Shown: positions 57,053-64,000 of the stretch, in pieces
Layout: the number at the start of each line of letters is the position of its first letter
Numbering within the stretch: the first letter of the stretch is position 1
DNA from: RYN-417 sp043743105
Lineage (GTDB): Bacteria > Patescibacteriota > Saccharimonadia > Saccharimonadales > JACDBH01
Length of the DNA stretch: 64,000 nucleotides
Direction of reading: 5' to 3'
Assembly (NCBI GenBank): GCA_043743105.1
Contig: JAYTXD010000011.1
Span: 20,784 to 84,783, forward strand
Notes under the pieces: model-generated
What the model was told of the DNA's origin: nothing
The model's input: the letters and a program-made list of their open reading frames with translations, nothing else
Database searches by the model: none
Made by a program: the position numbers and the translations under genes

Positions 57053-58570
57053 CTAAAACTTTACATCTGGGTATATGGCCTTAGTAACATTGTCGTATTC
57101 GGTTTTGAGCTGTGGGAACGGCACACCTTCGCGCGCAGTGACACCTTCAAAGATCCAAAAGACGCGCTCACTAAATCCAAGACCACAAGTCGGCGGCATA
57201 CCGTATTCGAGCATTTCGACGTAGTCGATGTCGAGCATCATCGCTTCGTCGTCACCCGCGTCACGCATGCCCTGCTGTTCCAAAAATCGGTTGAGTTGGT
57301 CAACGGGGTCATTAAGCTCACTAAATAAGTTGCACAGCTCGCTACCAGCAATAACCGCCTGAGCACGCTGCGTAAAGTTCGGGTCTTCGTCGTTTGACTT
57401 ACTTAATGGAGATATAAAGGCTGGCGTGTTAATAAGCCAGACAGGCCCCACCACATCCTTGCGGATATTCTTCCAGAGTTTATCGATACCACGTGGAATA
57501 TTTTCGGTCTTTTCGATCTCCAGTTTATGTTTTTTAAGCTCAGACTGAATCTGTGCAATCGTGCAGTTAAAAATATCAATGTCGTAATGGTCTTTTATGA
57601 CGGTAGCGTAGTCCCATTGCTCCCATTTTTTCGTCATATCGACTTCTTTGCCGCCAACCTTAAAATGTAATGTTCCAAATGTTTTTTCTAAAATCGTGCG
57701 GAACATGTCTTCCATGAGCGCCATGCCGTCTTGCCAGTCGGCATATGCCCAATACCATTCCATAGCTACGTGCTCTGGTAAATGCTCGTCTGAGTAGTTT
57801 TCGTTTCTAAACCTCGGACCAATGTCGTAGACTTTTTCAAAGCCCGCACCAATAAGCCTTTTTAGCGGCAACTCATGGGAGATACGAAGGTAAAAGTCTT
57901 GGTCCAATGCATCCATGTGCGTCACGAAAGGGTTGGCGTCCGCTCCACCGGTGGTATGTTCAAGCACAGGAATATTGACCTCTAAAAAGCCTTTTTCGTT
58001 CATGAAGTCACGTGTAGCTTGCCAGAATTTACTTCTGCGGATAAACCGCTGTCGCACACCTGGGTTGACGTTCATGTCGACATAGCGCCTACGCATACGC
58101 TGCTCAATGTCGGTAAAGCCTTCTTGCTCACTTGGCATAGGACGAAGCGACTTGGTAAGAATACGAAGAATCTGTACATGAACAGATAATTCACCAGTCT
58201 TTGTTCTGATAACTGGCCCTGAGGCTTCAATAAAGTCGCCAGAATCTAGCAACGGAAGTTCGCTTGGCAAATTAAGCTCGCTATTTTTACGATTAGGCGC
58301 GGCTTTGCTTTCGTCCTGCTGAATAAAAAGCTGTAGATTACTCGAGCCATCGTCGCCAATCACCACAAAGGCAATTTTGCCAAATTTTCGAATAGACTTG
58401 ATGCGACCCACCGCTGTAACTGTCTTGCCTTCAAGCGCATCAAAACTCGTTGTTATAGTTTCGATATCGTGCGTACGATTAGCTTTGGCCGGGTATGGGT
58501 TAACGCCAAGTTTTTTAAGCTCATCTAATTTGCGTAAACGCTCGTTTCGAAAGTCTTGTAGTGTTGCCAT
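57053..58570 (-). CDS. lysS: Lysyl-tRNA synthetase, class II
   Basis: A 505-residue class IIb synthetase. The OB-fold anticodon domain includes VTAVGRIKSIRKFGKIAFVVIGDDGSSNLQLF; the core has RRRYVDMNVNPGVRQRFIRRSKF, LEVNIPVLEHTTGGADANPFVTHMDAL, FEKVYDIGPRFRNENYSDEHLPEHVAMEWYWAY and LEYGMPPTCGLGFSERVFW. Full length. A kinase-like gene follows directly. Confidence 0.96.
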   Translation of the reverse strand: MATLQDFRNERLRKLDELKKLGVNPYPAKANRTHDIETITTSFDALEGKTVTAVGRIKSIRKFGKIAFVVIGDDGSSNLQLFIQQDESKAAPNRKNSELNLPSELPLLDSGDFIEASGPVIRTKTGELSVHVQILRILTKSLRPMPSEQEGFTDIEQRMRRRYVDMNVNPGVRQRFIRRSKFWQATRDFMNEKGFLEVNIPVLEHTTGGADANPFVTHMDALDQDFYLRISHELPLKRLIGAGFEKVYDIGPRFRNENYSDEHLPEHVAMEWYWAYADWQDGMALMEDMFRTILEKTFGTLHFKVGGKEVDMTKKWEQWDYATVIKDHYDIDIFNCTIAQIQSELKKHKLEIEKTENIPRGIDKLWKNIRKDVVGPVWLINTPAFISPLSKSNDEDPNFTQRAQAVIAGSELCNLFSELNDPVDQLNRFLEQQGMRDAGDDEAMMLDIDYVEMLEYGMPPTCGLGFSERVFWIFEGVTAREGVPFPQLKTEYDNVTKAIYPDVKF

Positions 58571-58597
58571 ATACGCTTAATTATACAACAGATGCAG

Positions 58598-59059
58598 TTA
58601 GGAGATGTCGGCAATTTTGTAGGTTGTAGTGTCGGCCGGTGTTTTGATTTCGACTTCATCACCTTCTTTTTTACCAAGCAAAGCTTTGCCAATCGGCGAC
58701 TCGTCAGAAATTTTGTGGTTTAGTGGGTCGGCTTCAACTGTGCCGACGACCTGAAATTCTTTGGTGGCACCATCGGGACTTTTAAGCTTTACGCTTGAGC
58801 CAAGCTGAACTTTACTGTCACCTTTTGGCGCTTTTATAATTTCGGAGTTTTGGAGAATGTTTTCGATTTCTTCAATACGACCCTCTTGGCGGCCTTGTTC
58901 TTCTTTAGCTTCGTGATATTCGGCATTTTCTGCAAGATCACCTTGTGAGCGTGCAGTCGCAATAGCCTCAGCGAGTTGTGTGCGGTGGCTAATTAACTCG
59001 GCTAACTCGGCACTGAGCTCGGTGTGACCTTCCTGGGTCAAGTGAAATTGTTTTTTCAT
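58598..59059 (-). CDS. greA: Transcription elongation factor GreA
   Basis: Rescues backtracked RNA polymerase by promoting RNA cleavage. About 153 residues: the coiled coil HLTQEGHTELSAELAELISHRTQLAEAIATARSQGDLAENAEYHEAKEEQ with the acidic tip (DLAENAEY), then the FKBP-like domain (VGTVEADPLNHKISDESPIGKALLGKKEGDEV). The ATG at 59057-59059 has AAGGAA nine bases upstream; the longer reading to 59116 adds an unrelated leader. Confidence 0.95.
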   Translation of the reverse strand: MKKQFHLTQEGHTELSAELAELISHRTQLAEAIATARSQGDLAENAEYHEAKEEQGRQEGRIEEIENILQNSEIIKAPKGDSKVQLGSSVKLKSPDGATKEFQVVGTVEADPLNHKISDESPIGKALLGKKEGDEVEIKTPADTTTYKIADIS

Positions 59060-59145
59060 GTGGTTTATTCCTTTATTTGTCAATCGGAAAGGGTTAAAAA
59101 ATACTGGCTCAATCAATAGTTGCCAGAATAATTACAGTATATCAA

Positions 59146-60405
59146 TTATACTGCAGAATCCTGCAATAGTTTTTTAAATTCGTCTGTCGACATAAGTTCG
59201 TTTTCTGTTGAAGTACGCTTTTTAACTTCAATTTTACCGAGCTCAAGTGTCTTATTACTCACGACAATTCGATATGGCATGCCCAGCAAATCGGCATCGG
59301 CAAATTTATCACCTGGGCGGGTATCGCGGTCGTCGTAGAGCACACTTATACCACTTGCCTGCAAATCTGCATACAGTTTGTCGGCAGCTTTTGTAACGGA
59401 TCCGTCTTGGCCAAGTGGGGCTAAGTACACCTTGTATGGTGCAATATTTACTGGCCAAACTAGGCCTTTTTCGTCCCCCAATAGCTCTGTAATAACTCCT
59501 ACGAGCCGTGATGGCCCAATTCCGTAACAACCCATGAGCACATTTTGATCAGTGTCATTTTCGTCAACAAATGTCAGACCGAGTGGCTTGGAGAATTTAT
59601 CTTTAAGCGTAAATATGTTACCGACTTCACATGCTTTGACTTCTTCGAGGTCGGCCCTGTTCAGGCCAAGGTCTTGAAGTACCTCATCGGTATTGACCTC
59701 TTCGTTGATGGCGATCATTTTTTTACGATCAAGATAAATCGTGTCCTCGCCCGCTTCACAGACTGTTTGGAACTCATGGCTGAATTGGCTAAACATACCA
59801 CCGCTTGCGAATGTTATGAATGTTTGATCGCCTATGCCGAGACGGCTATATACCTGGTGATATGCTTGTTTGATCTTTTCGTACAGCTCTTCGTGCTCGG
59901 CTTCTGTACGGGCGAAGCTATAGAGGTCTTTCATTAAGAACTCGCGGCCACGCATGACACCGCTCTTGGCACGGATTTCGTTGCGGAACTTTGTTTGAAT
60001 CTGATATGCCAAAACAGGCAAATCTTTATACGAGTTTATGAACGGCTTAATAGCCCGTGTAATCGGCTCTTCGTGTGTTGGTGCAAGCCCTAATTCTGTT
60101 TCACTCTTTAATTTCGTCTTAAACCAGACATCTACTTTTTCATCGTCCCAACGGTCAGTTAACTTCCAAATTTCTGGGTCCTGAAGAGTTGTAAGCTTCA
60201 TTTCTTGGCCACCAATTGCGTCCATTTCCTCTCGAATAACCTGGCTGATGTTTTCTAATACTTTAAGACCAAGTGGCAAAAAGGTGTATGCGCCAGCCAT
60301 TTCTTTGTGTACATAACCTGCGCGGATGAGCAACTGCGCGTTTTTGCTGACTTCGTCCGCAGGAGCTTCTTTTTTAGTTTTGGTGAAAAGTTGTGAAACT
60401 CTCAT
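59146..60405 (-). CDS. proS: Prolyl-tRNA synthetase (short bacterial type)
   Basis: A 419-residue class II synthetase lacking the INS editing insertion (the domain between motifs 2 and 3), as in many CPR and alphaproteobacteria. Motifs: RAGYVHKEMAGAYTFLPLGLKVLENI, LAPTHEEPITRAIKPFINSYKDLPVLAYQIQTKFRNE, MRGREFLMKDLYSF, LMGCYGIGPSRLVGVI. The anticodon domain is at the C-terminus (DRDTRPGDKFADADLLGMPYRI). The 156-bp gap upstream holds a TACAAT box but no recognised riboswitch or T-box. Confidence 0.95.
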   Translation of the reverse strand: MRVSQLFTKTKKEAPADEVSKNAQLLIRAGYVHKEMAGAYTFLPLGLKVLENISQVIREEMDAIGGQEMKLTTLQDPEIWKLTDRWDDEKVDVWFKTKLKSETELGLAPTHEEPITRAIKPFINSYKDLPVLAYQIQTKFRNEIRAKSGVMRGREFLMKDLYSFARTEAEHEELYEKIKQAYHQVYSRLGIGDQTFITFASGGMFSQFSHEFQTVCEAGEDTIYLDRKKMIAINEEVNTDEVLQDLGLNRADLEEVKACEVGNIFTLKDKFSKPLGLTFVDENDTDQNVLMGCYGIGPSRLVGVITELLGDEKGLVWPVNIAPYKVYLAPLGQDGSVTKAADKLYADLQASGISVLYDDRDTRPGDKFADADLLGMPYRIVVSNKTLELGKIEVKKRTSTENELMSTDEFKKLLQDSAV

Positions 60406-60561
60406 AATATGTCCCGTTTCTCTCTGTTAATCTAATGATTTTTGCAATATGTGAAAGGTACGTGAAAGGTTATAGATACCGCACGGGAGGCATACGAAAA
60501 GAAAGCACCTTTAAAATAATCATATGGCTATTGTACCCTGCTAGCCCCACTCTGTAAAACT

Positions 60562-61401
60562 CTAAAACCTGGCGTGGAAGAGTGCAAGGAACGCCACGCC
60601 ATTTTTGAGCGCATGCAAGAAAATGCCCGGCCACAAGCTGCTCGTTTTTTCACGTAAGACACAAAGTACTACCGACAAAGTAAAGGTATCGAGCGCAGCC
60701 ACCCATAGCAGTGGCGCTCCATTGCCAAACTGTAGATGTGCGATGCCAAACAATATGCTGGTTAATATAATTGCGTAACGGGTACGTAACTTACGGCGTA
60801 AGCTTGTAAACAAATAACCGCGGAACATGATTTCCTCAGCTATAGGCGGCAAAATAACCAATGAAGCAAAAACATAATACAGTTGCCTGCCACTCGCACT
60901 GTTAAAGCCTATCTTTTGCTCTTGGGTGATGTTAATAAGGCTACTAAAGTGCCCGGCAATGACAATAATAATGTAATAACAGACAAAATACACAACATAG
61001 CCACTGAGCGCATATGCAATGTCCGTGAGCGCTGGCCGCACGAGTCCGATTTTTTCTTTGGTAACACGCGCTCGCTTCAATAGCCATAACACCAACCACA
61101 CAGCAAATACTTCGGCTAGCATTATGTATAAAAACTGGGCTATAACAGAATTGGCAAGCCAGTCAGAGCCTTGGTCGGCAGTCCAGTTTTTAAGCGCCGG
61201 ATAAATGGCTATTAAAATGCCCGCCCCTATTTGGCTCGCAAAAAAAACAATAATTATAAATATGGCACTAGTGAGCGGGTCGTGTTTATAAAAAGGCCGT
61301 TTGCTTTTTTTGTCTAAGGGTTGTTCGGCAAAACCTGGTTTTACCTTTTTTATTGGCTTAGGCTCTTTGGCTGAGCTCATGTTAAAACTTTTCTTAAACA
61401 T
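60562..61401 (-). CDS. CPBP intramembrane metalloprotease
   Basis: A 279-residue polytopic protein of the Rce1/CPBP family. Motif 1 EEIMFRGYLFTSLRRK (EExxxR), motif 2 FGIAHLQFG (FxxxH) and motif 3 HALKNGVAF (HxxxN) are complete. These enzymes process membrane or secreted peptides, sometimes bacteriocin-related. TATACT lies six bases before the ATG, so its mRNA should be leaderless. A second Met (MSSAKE) seven codons in is possible. Confidence 0.9.
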   Translation of the reverse strand: MFKKSFNMSSAKEPKPIKKVKPGFAEQPLDKKSKRPFYKHDPLTSAIFIIIVFFASQIGAGILIAIYPALKNWTADQGSDWLANSVIAQFLYIMLAEVFAVWLVLWLLKRARVTKEKIGLVRPALTDIAYALSGYVVYFVCYYIIIVIAGHFSSLINITQEQKIGFNSASGRQLYYVFASLVILPPIAEEIMFRGYLFTSLRRKLRTRYAIILTSILFGIAHLQFGNGAPLLWVAALDTFTLSVVLCVLREKTSSLWPGIFLHALKNGVAFLALFHARF

Positions 61402-61431
61402 CTAAATAGTATACCTCACCTTTGCATGAGG

Positions 61432-62577
61432 CTAGAAAAACCTTCTGATGTCCACGACTGTTATGACTACAAACAAAAGCATCAGTACCGCAAAACCCGT
61501 GCCATGGATCCGTTCTTCGGTTTTTTGTCTGAGTTCTTTGCGGCGGGCGCGGTAGAGTAGCATCACAAACAAACGGCCGCCATCGAGCGCTGGGATCGGC
61601 AGGACGTTCATGATTGCGAGTGTGAGCGACAAGATTGCAATCACAAACACCACAAGTCCAAAGCCTTGCTTGGATATCTGATAGAGCACCGTGAAGATTC
61701 CAACTGGCCCCGAGACTTGGCTGCCTGCCTGCTCTTGACCGGCCTGGCGGGCTATCTTATTACCGGTAAAGAAACCAGCTGTCAGAGATCCAAGACCCTT
61801 GACGGCTTTGCCTAGACCCTGAAACGTAGCCACCGTGAAGTCTTTCATGACACCAACAGATACGACTGGTGCTGACCATGTTGAGCGACGGATCTGCATA
61901 CCACTTTCGGCCGAGTACGGTGCTACACCGAGGTGTGGCGAGGTAGTATTAAGCTTGATGTCTTTAGTAGCTAGCGCATTCCCGCGCTTGGTTACAACCG
62001 CTACCGTCTTGCCCGATTCTTGGTTAGTGGTAGTGCTCAACGTTGCAGGTTTATCAATTTTGACGCCGTTGATTGAAACTATCTGGTCGTCGGCCTTAAG
62101 ACCAGCAACCGCTGCAGGTGAATCTTTAACAATATAGTCAATTTTTACAACACCTTTGTTATCGACTTCTTTGACAATCTTTGTATCACTTGCCACCGTA
62201 AACTGTTTATCTAACAGCTTTGGCATGCCACTAAGCGCCACCAGCGTAAACAATACAAAGGCTGCAATAAGGTTCATGACAACACCGGCCATCATGATTT
62301 TTGACTTTGCCCAGGTTGTTGCGGCGCCAAAGGTGCCTTTTTCGGTGTCGTTATCATGCTCGCCTTTGAGCTTTACAAAGCCGCCAAGTGGCAACCAGTT
62401 TAAAGAGTAGGTCGTGCCCTTACGCCTTGCGAGGATCTTAGCACGCGGTGGAAAACCAAGGCCAAATTCTTCGACTTCAACGCCATTACGACGCGCCAAT
62501 ATAAAGTGTCCAAATTCATGAAATATAACTAGGCCAATAAACATGAGGAGGCCGATAATAAAATACAGTAATGCCAT
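61432..62577 (-). CDS. rseP: Site-2 protease RseP/RasP family
   Basis: An M50 intramembrane zinc protease of about 381 residues. HEFGH (His20, Glu21, His24) lies in the first helix, followed by NGVEVEEFGLGFPP; a PDZ domain (IVKDSPAAVAGLKADDQIVSINGVKI) is outside; the second metal site is NVLPIPALDGGRLF. Start moved from 62616 to the ATG at 62575-62577 so that the first helix is N-terminal; AGGA five bases upstream. It would cut anti-sigma factors or leftover signal peptides. Confidence 0.93.
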   Translation of the reverse strand: MALLYFIIGLLMFIGLVIFHEFGHFILARRNGVEVEEFGLGFPPRAKILARRKGTTYSLNWLPLGGFVKLKGEHDNDTEKGTFGAATTWAKSKIMMAGVVMNLIAAFVLFTLVALSGMPKLLDKQFTVASDTKIVKEVDNKGVVKIDYIVKDSPAAVAGLKADDQIVSINGVKIDKPATLSTTTNQESGKTVAVVTKRGNALATKDIKLNTTSPHLGVAPYSAESGMQIRRSTWSAPVVSVGVMKDFTVATFQGLGKAVKGLGSLTAGFFTGNKIARQAGQEQAGSQVSGPVGIFTVLYQISKQGFGLVVFVIAILSLTLAIMNVLPIPALDGGRLFVMLLYRARRKELRQKTEERIHGTGFAVLMLLFVVITVVDIRRFF

Positions 62578-62636
62578 GTAGATCCTAGTATAAAGGTTAA
62601 CAGTGGCTGGTGCCAATCCTTTGAATAAAAAAGACC

Positions 62637-62764
62637 CTGACGGCTTCGTACGATAGCTTAAAATTGCTGTTCTTCCGAGCAGAACAATTGAGCCGTACTA
62701 AAGTACTGTGAGATTGAGCTGTCGAAGGAAAACAGTAATTTTGGGCATTGTACGCAGCCGTCAG
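62637..62764. repeat. 128-bp long palindrome, family P1 copy 2
   Basis: Arms CTGACGGCTTCGTACG (from 62637) and the complement of CTGACGGCTGCGTACAATG (ending 62764) extend for about 45 bp at roughly 80% identity. Its centre contains GTACTAAAGTAC. The right arm covers the frr stop codon. Length and arm sequence match the element at 7851-7976. It may act as frr terminator. Confidence 0.75.
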
Positions 62765-63324
62765 ACCTTCATGACTTCGGCTTCTTTAGTCGACGTCATT
62801 GCTTCAACGCGGGCCTTTTGCTTGTTCATCATGTCCTCAATCTGGTTGCTGAGGCGCTTTGCTTCGTCTTCACTTACGGCTTTATCTTTTTTAGCCGCGT
62901 CTATGCCGTCCATCGCGTCGTGGCGGACACCACGCATCGTTATCATACATTCCTCTACTTTACCGCCCAGTTGCTTTGCGATTTCTTTACGACGCTCTTC
63001 GGTAAGAGCTGGGATTGGCACGCGTACAACACGGCCGTCGTCACTTGGATTAAGCCCCAAGGATGGATTATCGCGGATTGCAGCTGCAATAGCCTGGATG
63101 TTGCCAGGGTCAAAAGGAGTAATTTGGAGCAGCTGGGCTTCGGGAGCCGTTACGTTTCCAACCTGAATAATAGGCATTGGGGTGCCGTATGCCATTACAA
63201 CAACACTGTCAAGCATGCCAGGGTGTGCGCGGCCGGTACGGATCTTTTTCATTTCATCTTCAAAGTGCTCTACGGCTTTTTTAAATCTTGCCTCTGATTC
63301 GCTGATAATTTGTGATGGTTGCAT
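62761..63324 (-). CDS. frr: Ribosome recycling factor
   Basis: Splits post-termination ribosomes with EF-G. About 187 residues: ARFKKAVEHFEDEMKKIRTGRAHPGMLDSV, YGTPMPIIQVGNVTAPEAQLLQITPFD, DDGRVVRVPIPALTEERRKEIAKQLG. ATG 63322-63324 with AGGAG four bases upstream is chosen over the earlier Met at 63357. It ends in TGA, inside the arm of the palindrome. Sits next to tsf as usual for rpsB-tsf-pyrH-frr clusters, although pyrH is absent between them. Confidence 0.96.
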   Translation of the reverse strand: MQPSQIISESEARFKKAVEHFEDEMKKIRTGRAHPGMLDSVVVMAYGTPMPIIQVGNVTAPEAQLLQITPFDPGNIQAIAAAIRDNPSLGLNPSDDGRVVRVPIPALTEERRKEIAKQLGGKVEECMITMRGVRHDAMDGIDAAKKDKAVSEDEAKRLSNQIEDMMNKQKARVEAMTSTKEAEVMKV

Positions 63325-63458
63325 AAAACTCCTCTTATGTACCATGCTAGTATACAACTTCTACACAGTGTTTAAAAATCACGGTAGGTTTGATCATCAC
63401 GCTTGCCGGCAAACAAAATATCAGATGAATCAGAACCAGTTGGCTGAAAAATAATCCT

Positions 63459-63504
63459 GTAGTTATAGCCAGTCAGGCGCGGTCAAAAAGACATGTTTTG
63501 ATTT
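63459..63504 (+). repeat. Dispersed 46-bp repeat, family P3 copy 3
   Basis: It differs from the copy at 47496-47541 at a single base (TATAGCC instead of TATGGCC) over 46 bp. It starts with GTAGTTAT and ends TTTTGATTT, 17 bp after the tsf stop. The rest of the 63325-63521 gap shows no gene. Confidence 0.8.
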
Positions 63505-63521
63505 GGAATGGCTTGATGTAT

Positions 63522-64000
63522 TTAGGCGACTTCGCCGAGGGCGATGCGTGAAAATTTGCGGACAAGGACATTTTCGCCAAGGCGTGCACCGTGCTCTTTG
63601 ACTAATTGCCCAACGGTAATGTCTGGGTTCTTAACAAATGGCTGCTCCAAGAGACACTTTTCGGCAAAGTACTTCTTAAGCATGCCGGCAACAATGTTTT
63701 CAATCATGTTGTCGGGCTTGCCATCAGCCTTAGCTTTTTCAGTGAACTCTTTTTTGGCAGCTTCTTGGACGTCGGCTGGAATCGCGTCCATAGACACAAA
63801 TTCTGGGTTGCTGGCAGCAATGTGCATTGCAACGTCCTTAACAAGGTCGGTAAAGATTTCGTTGCGGGCCACAAAGTCGGTTTCGCAGTTGATCTCGACC
63901 AAAACGCCAATACGGCCGTCGTGGTTGTAGGTCCCGACAAGTCCGGCGCGGGCTTCGCGCTCGCCGCGCTTGTCGGCCTTGGTCATACCTTTTTTGCGCA
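63522..64000 (-). CDS. tsf: Elongation factor Ts (5' end beyond window)
   Basis: Nucleotide-exchange factor for EF-Tu. Visible part: KGMTKADKRGEREARAGLVGTYNHDGRIGVLVEINCETDFVARNEIF, the core of EF-Ts, then the C-terminal module ending VLVRKFSRIALGEVA. The frame stays open past the apparent Met at 63986 to the window edge (RKKG upstream matches the family), so the N-terminal UBA-like domain with the TGAG motif lies outside. Only one core subdomain is present, the short EF-Ts form. Confidence 0.94.
   Translation of the reverse strand, partial: RKKGMTKADKRGEREARAGLVGTYNHDGRIGVLVEINCETDFVARNEIFTDLVKDVAMHIAASNPEFVSMDAIPADVQEAAKKEFTEKAKADGKPDNMIENIVAGMLKKYFAEKCLLEQPFVKNPDITVGQLVKEHGARLGENVLVRKFSRIALGEVA

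Noticed and set aside
56741..57328. 195-codon plus-strand ORF over the kinase/lysS junction
   Set aside because: It overlaps two well supported genes on the other strand and shows no domain.
60406..60561. T-box riboswitch upstream of proS
   Set aside because: No AGGGTGGNACC-like T-box sequence or specifier stem was found in the 156-bp gap.

Overview
The window is compact bacterial DNA with almost no spare sequence. It reads as a Candidate Phyla Radiation (Patescibacteria) genome, most likely a Saccharibacterium (TM7). The basis is inference from gene content and style: short proteins, a trimmed division/cell-wall cluster, many membrane-anchored proteins without recognisable families, a sigma region 4 + HARE-HTH protein, and no biosynthetic pathways apart from peptidoglycan and CTP. 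UGA is used as a stop (frr, ftsE, RR at 22861, HAD at 50872, hydrolase at 16631) and a full-length RF2 gene is present, so this is not a UGA-recoding lineage such as Gracilibacteria or Absconditabacteria (SR1).

Layout. 0-1.6 kb: sigma-like regulator and an unassigned 600-bp intergenic stretch. 1.6-10.3 kb (minus strand): division/cell-wall cluster mraZ-rsmH-ftsL-pbp2-mraY-ftsW-murG-ftsQ, without murC/D/E/F, ddl, ftsA or ftsZ, driven by a promoter carrying two pairs of MraZ boxes. 10.4-20.7 kb: accessory genes (GH1 glycosidase, PIF1-like helicase, NYN nuclease, EamA transporter, RNase HI, CYTH protein, hydrolase, a DUF4868/KwaB-like protein, GNAT, and a TasA-like secreted protein with its SipW-type signal peptidase). 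20.7-30.9 kb: glyQS, recO with a response regulator and a degenerate sensor kinase, a PadR-controlled membrane protein, xseAB, a flippase-like protein, a GC-rich TRM11-like methyltransferase and rpmA. 30.9-42.9 kb: an FHA + transglutaminase-like protein, response regulator, pyrG, ctpA, a PcsB-like CHAP hydrolase with ftsEX, prfB and an M16 peptidase. 43-64 kb: secA, hpf, serS, a Cas4-like nuclease, rsmE, HAD, msrA, a MacB-type exporter, ABC-F, lysS, greA, proS, two membrane proteases, frr and tsf (cut by the window end).

How it works together. Most genes serve envelope growth (dcw cluster, FtsEX-PcsB, CtpA, RseP) and translation (aminoacyl-tRNA synthetases, RF2, RRF, EF-Ts, L27, HPF, rRNA methylases). 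Two things stand out beyond the genes. First, intergenic regions hold several families of long palindromic repeats, most just downstream of stop codons, including a two-copy element whose conserved core can fold as RNA. Second, many genes have a TATACT-like box only 6-10 bp before the start codon, which predicts leaderless mRNAs. No rRNA, tRNA, CRISPR array, transposase or prophage was seen.
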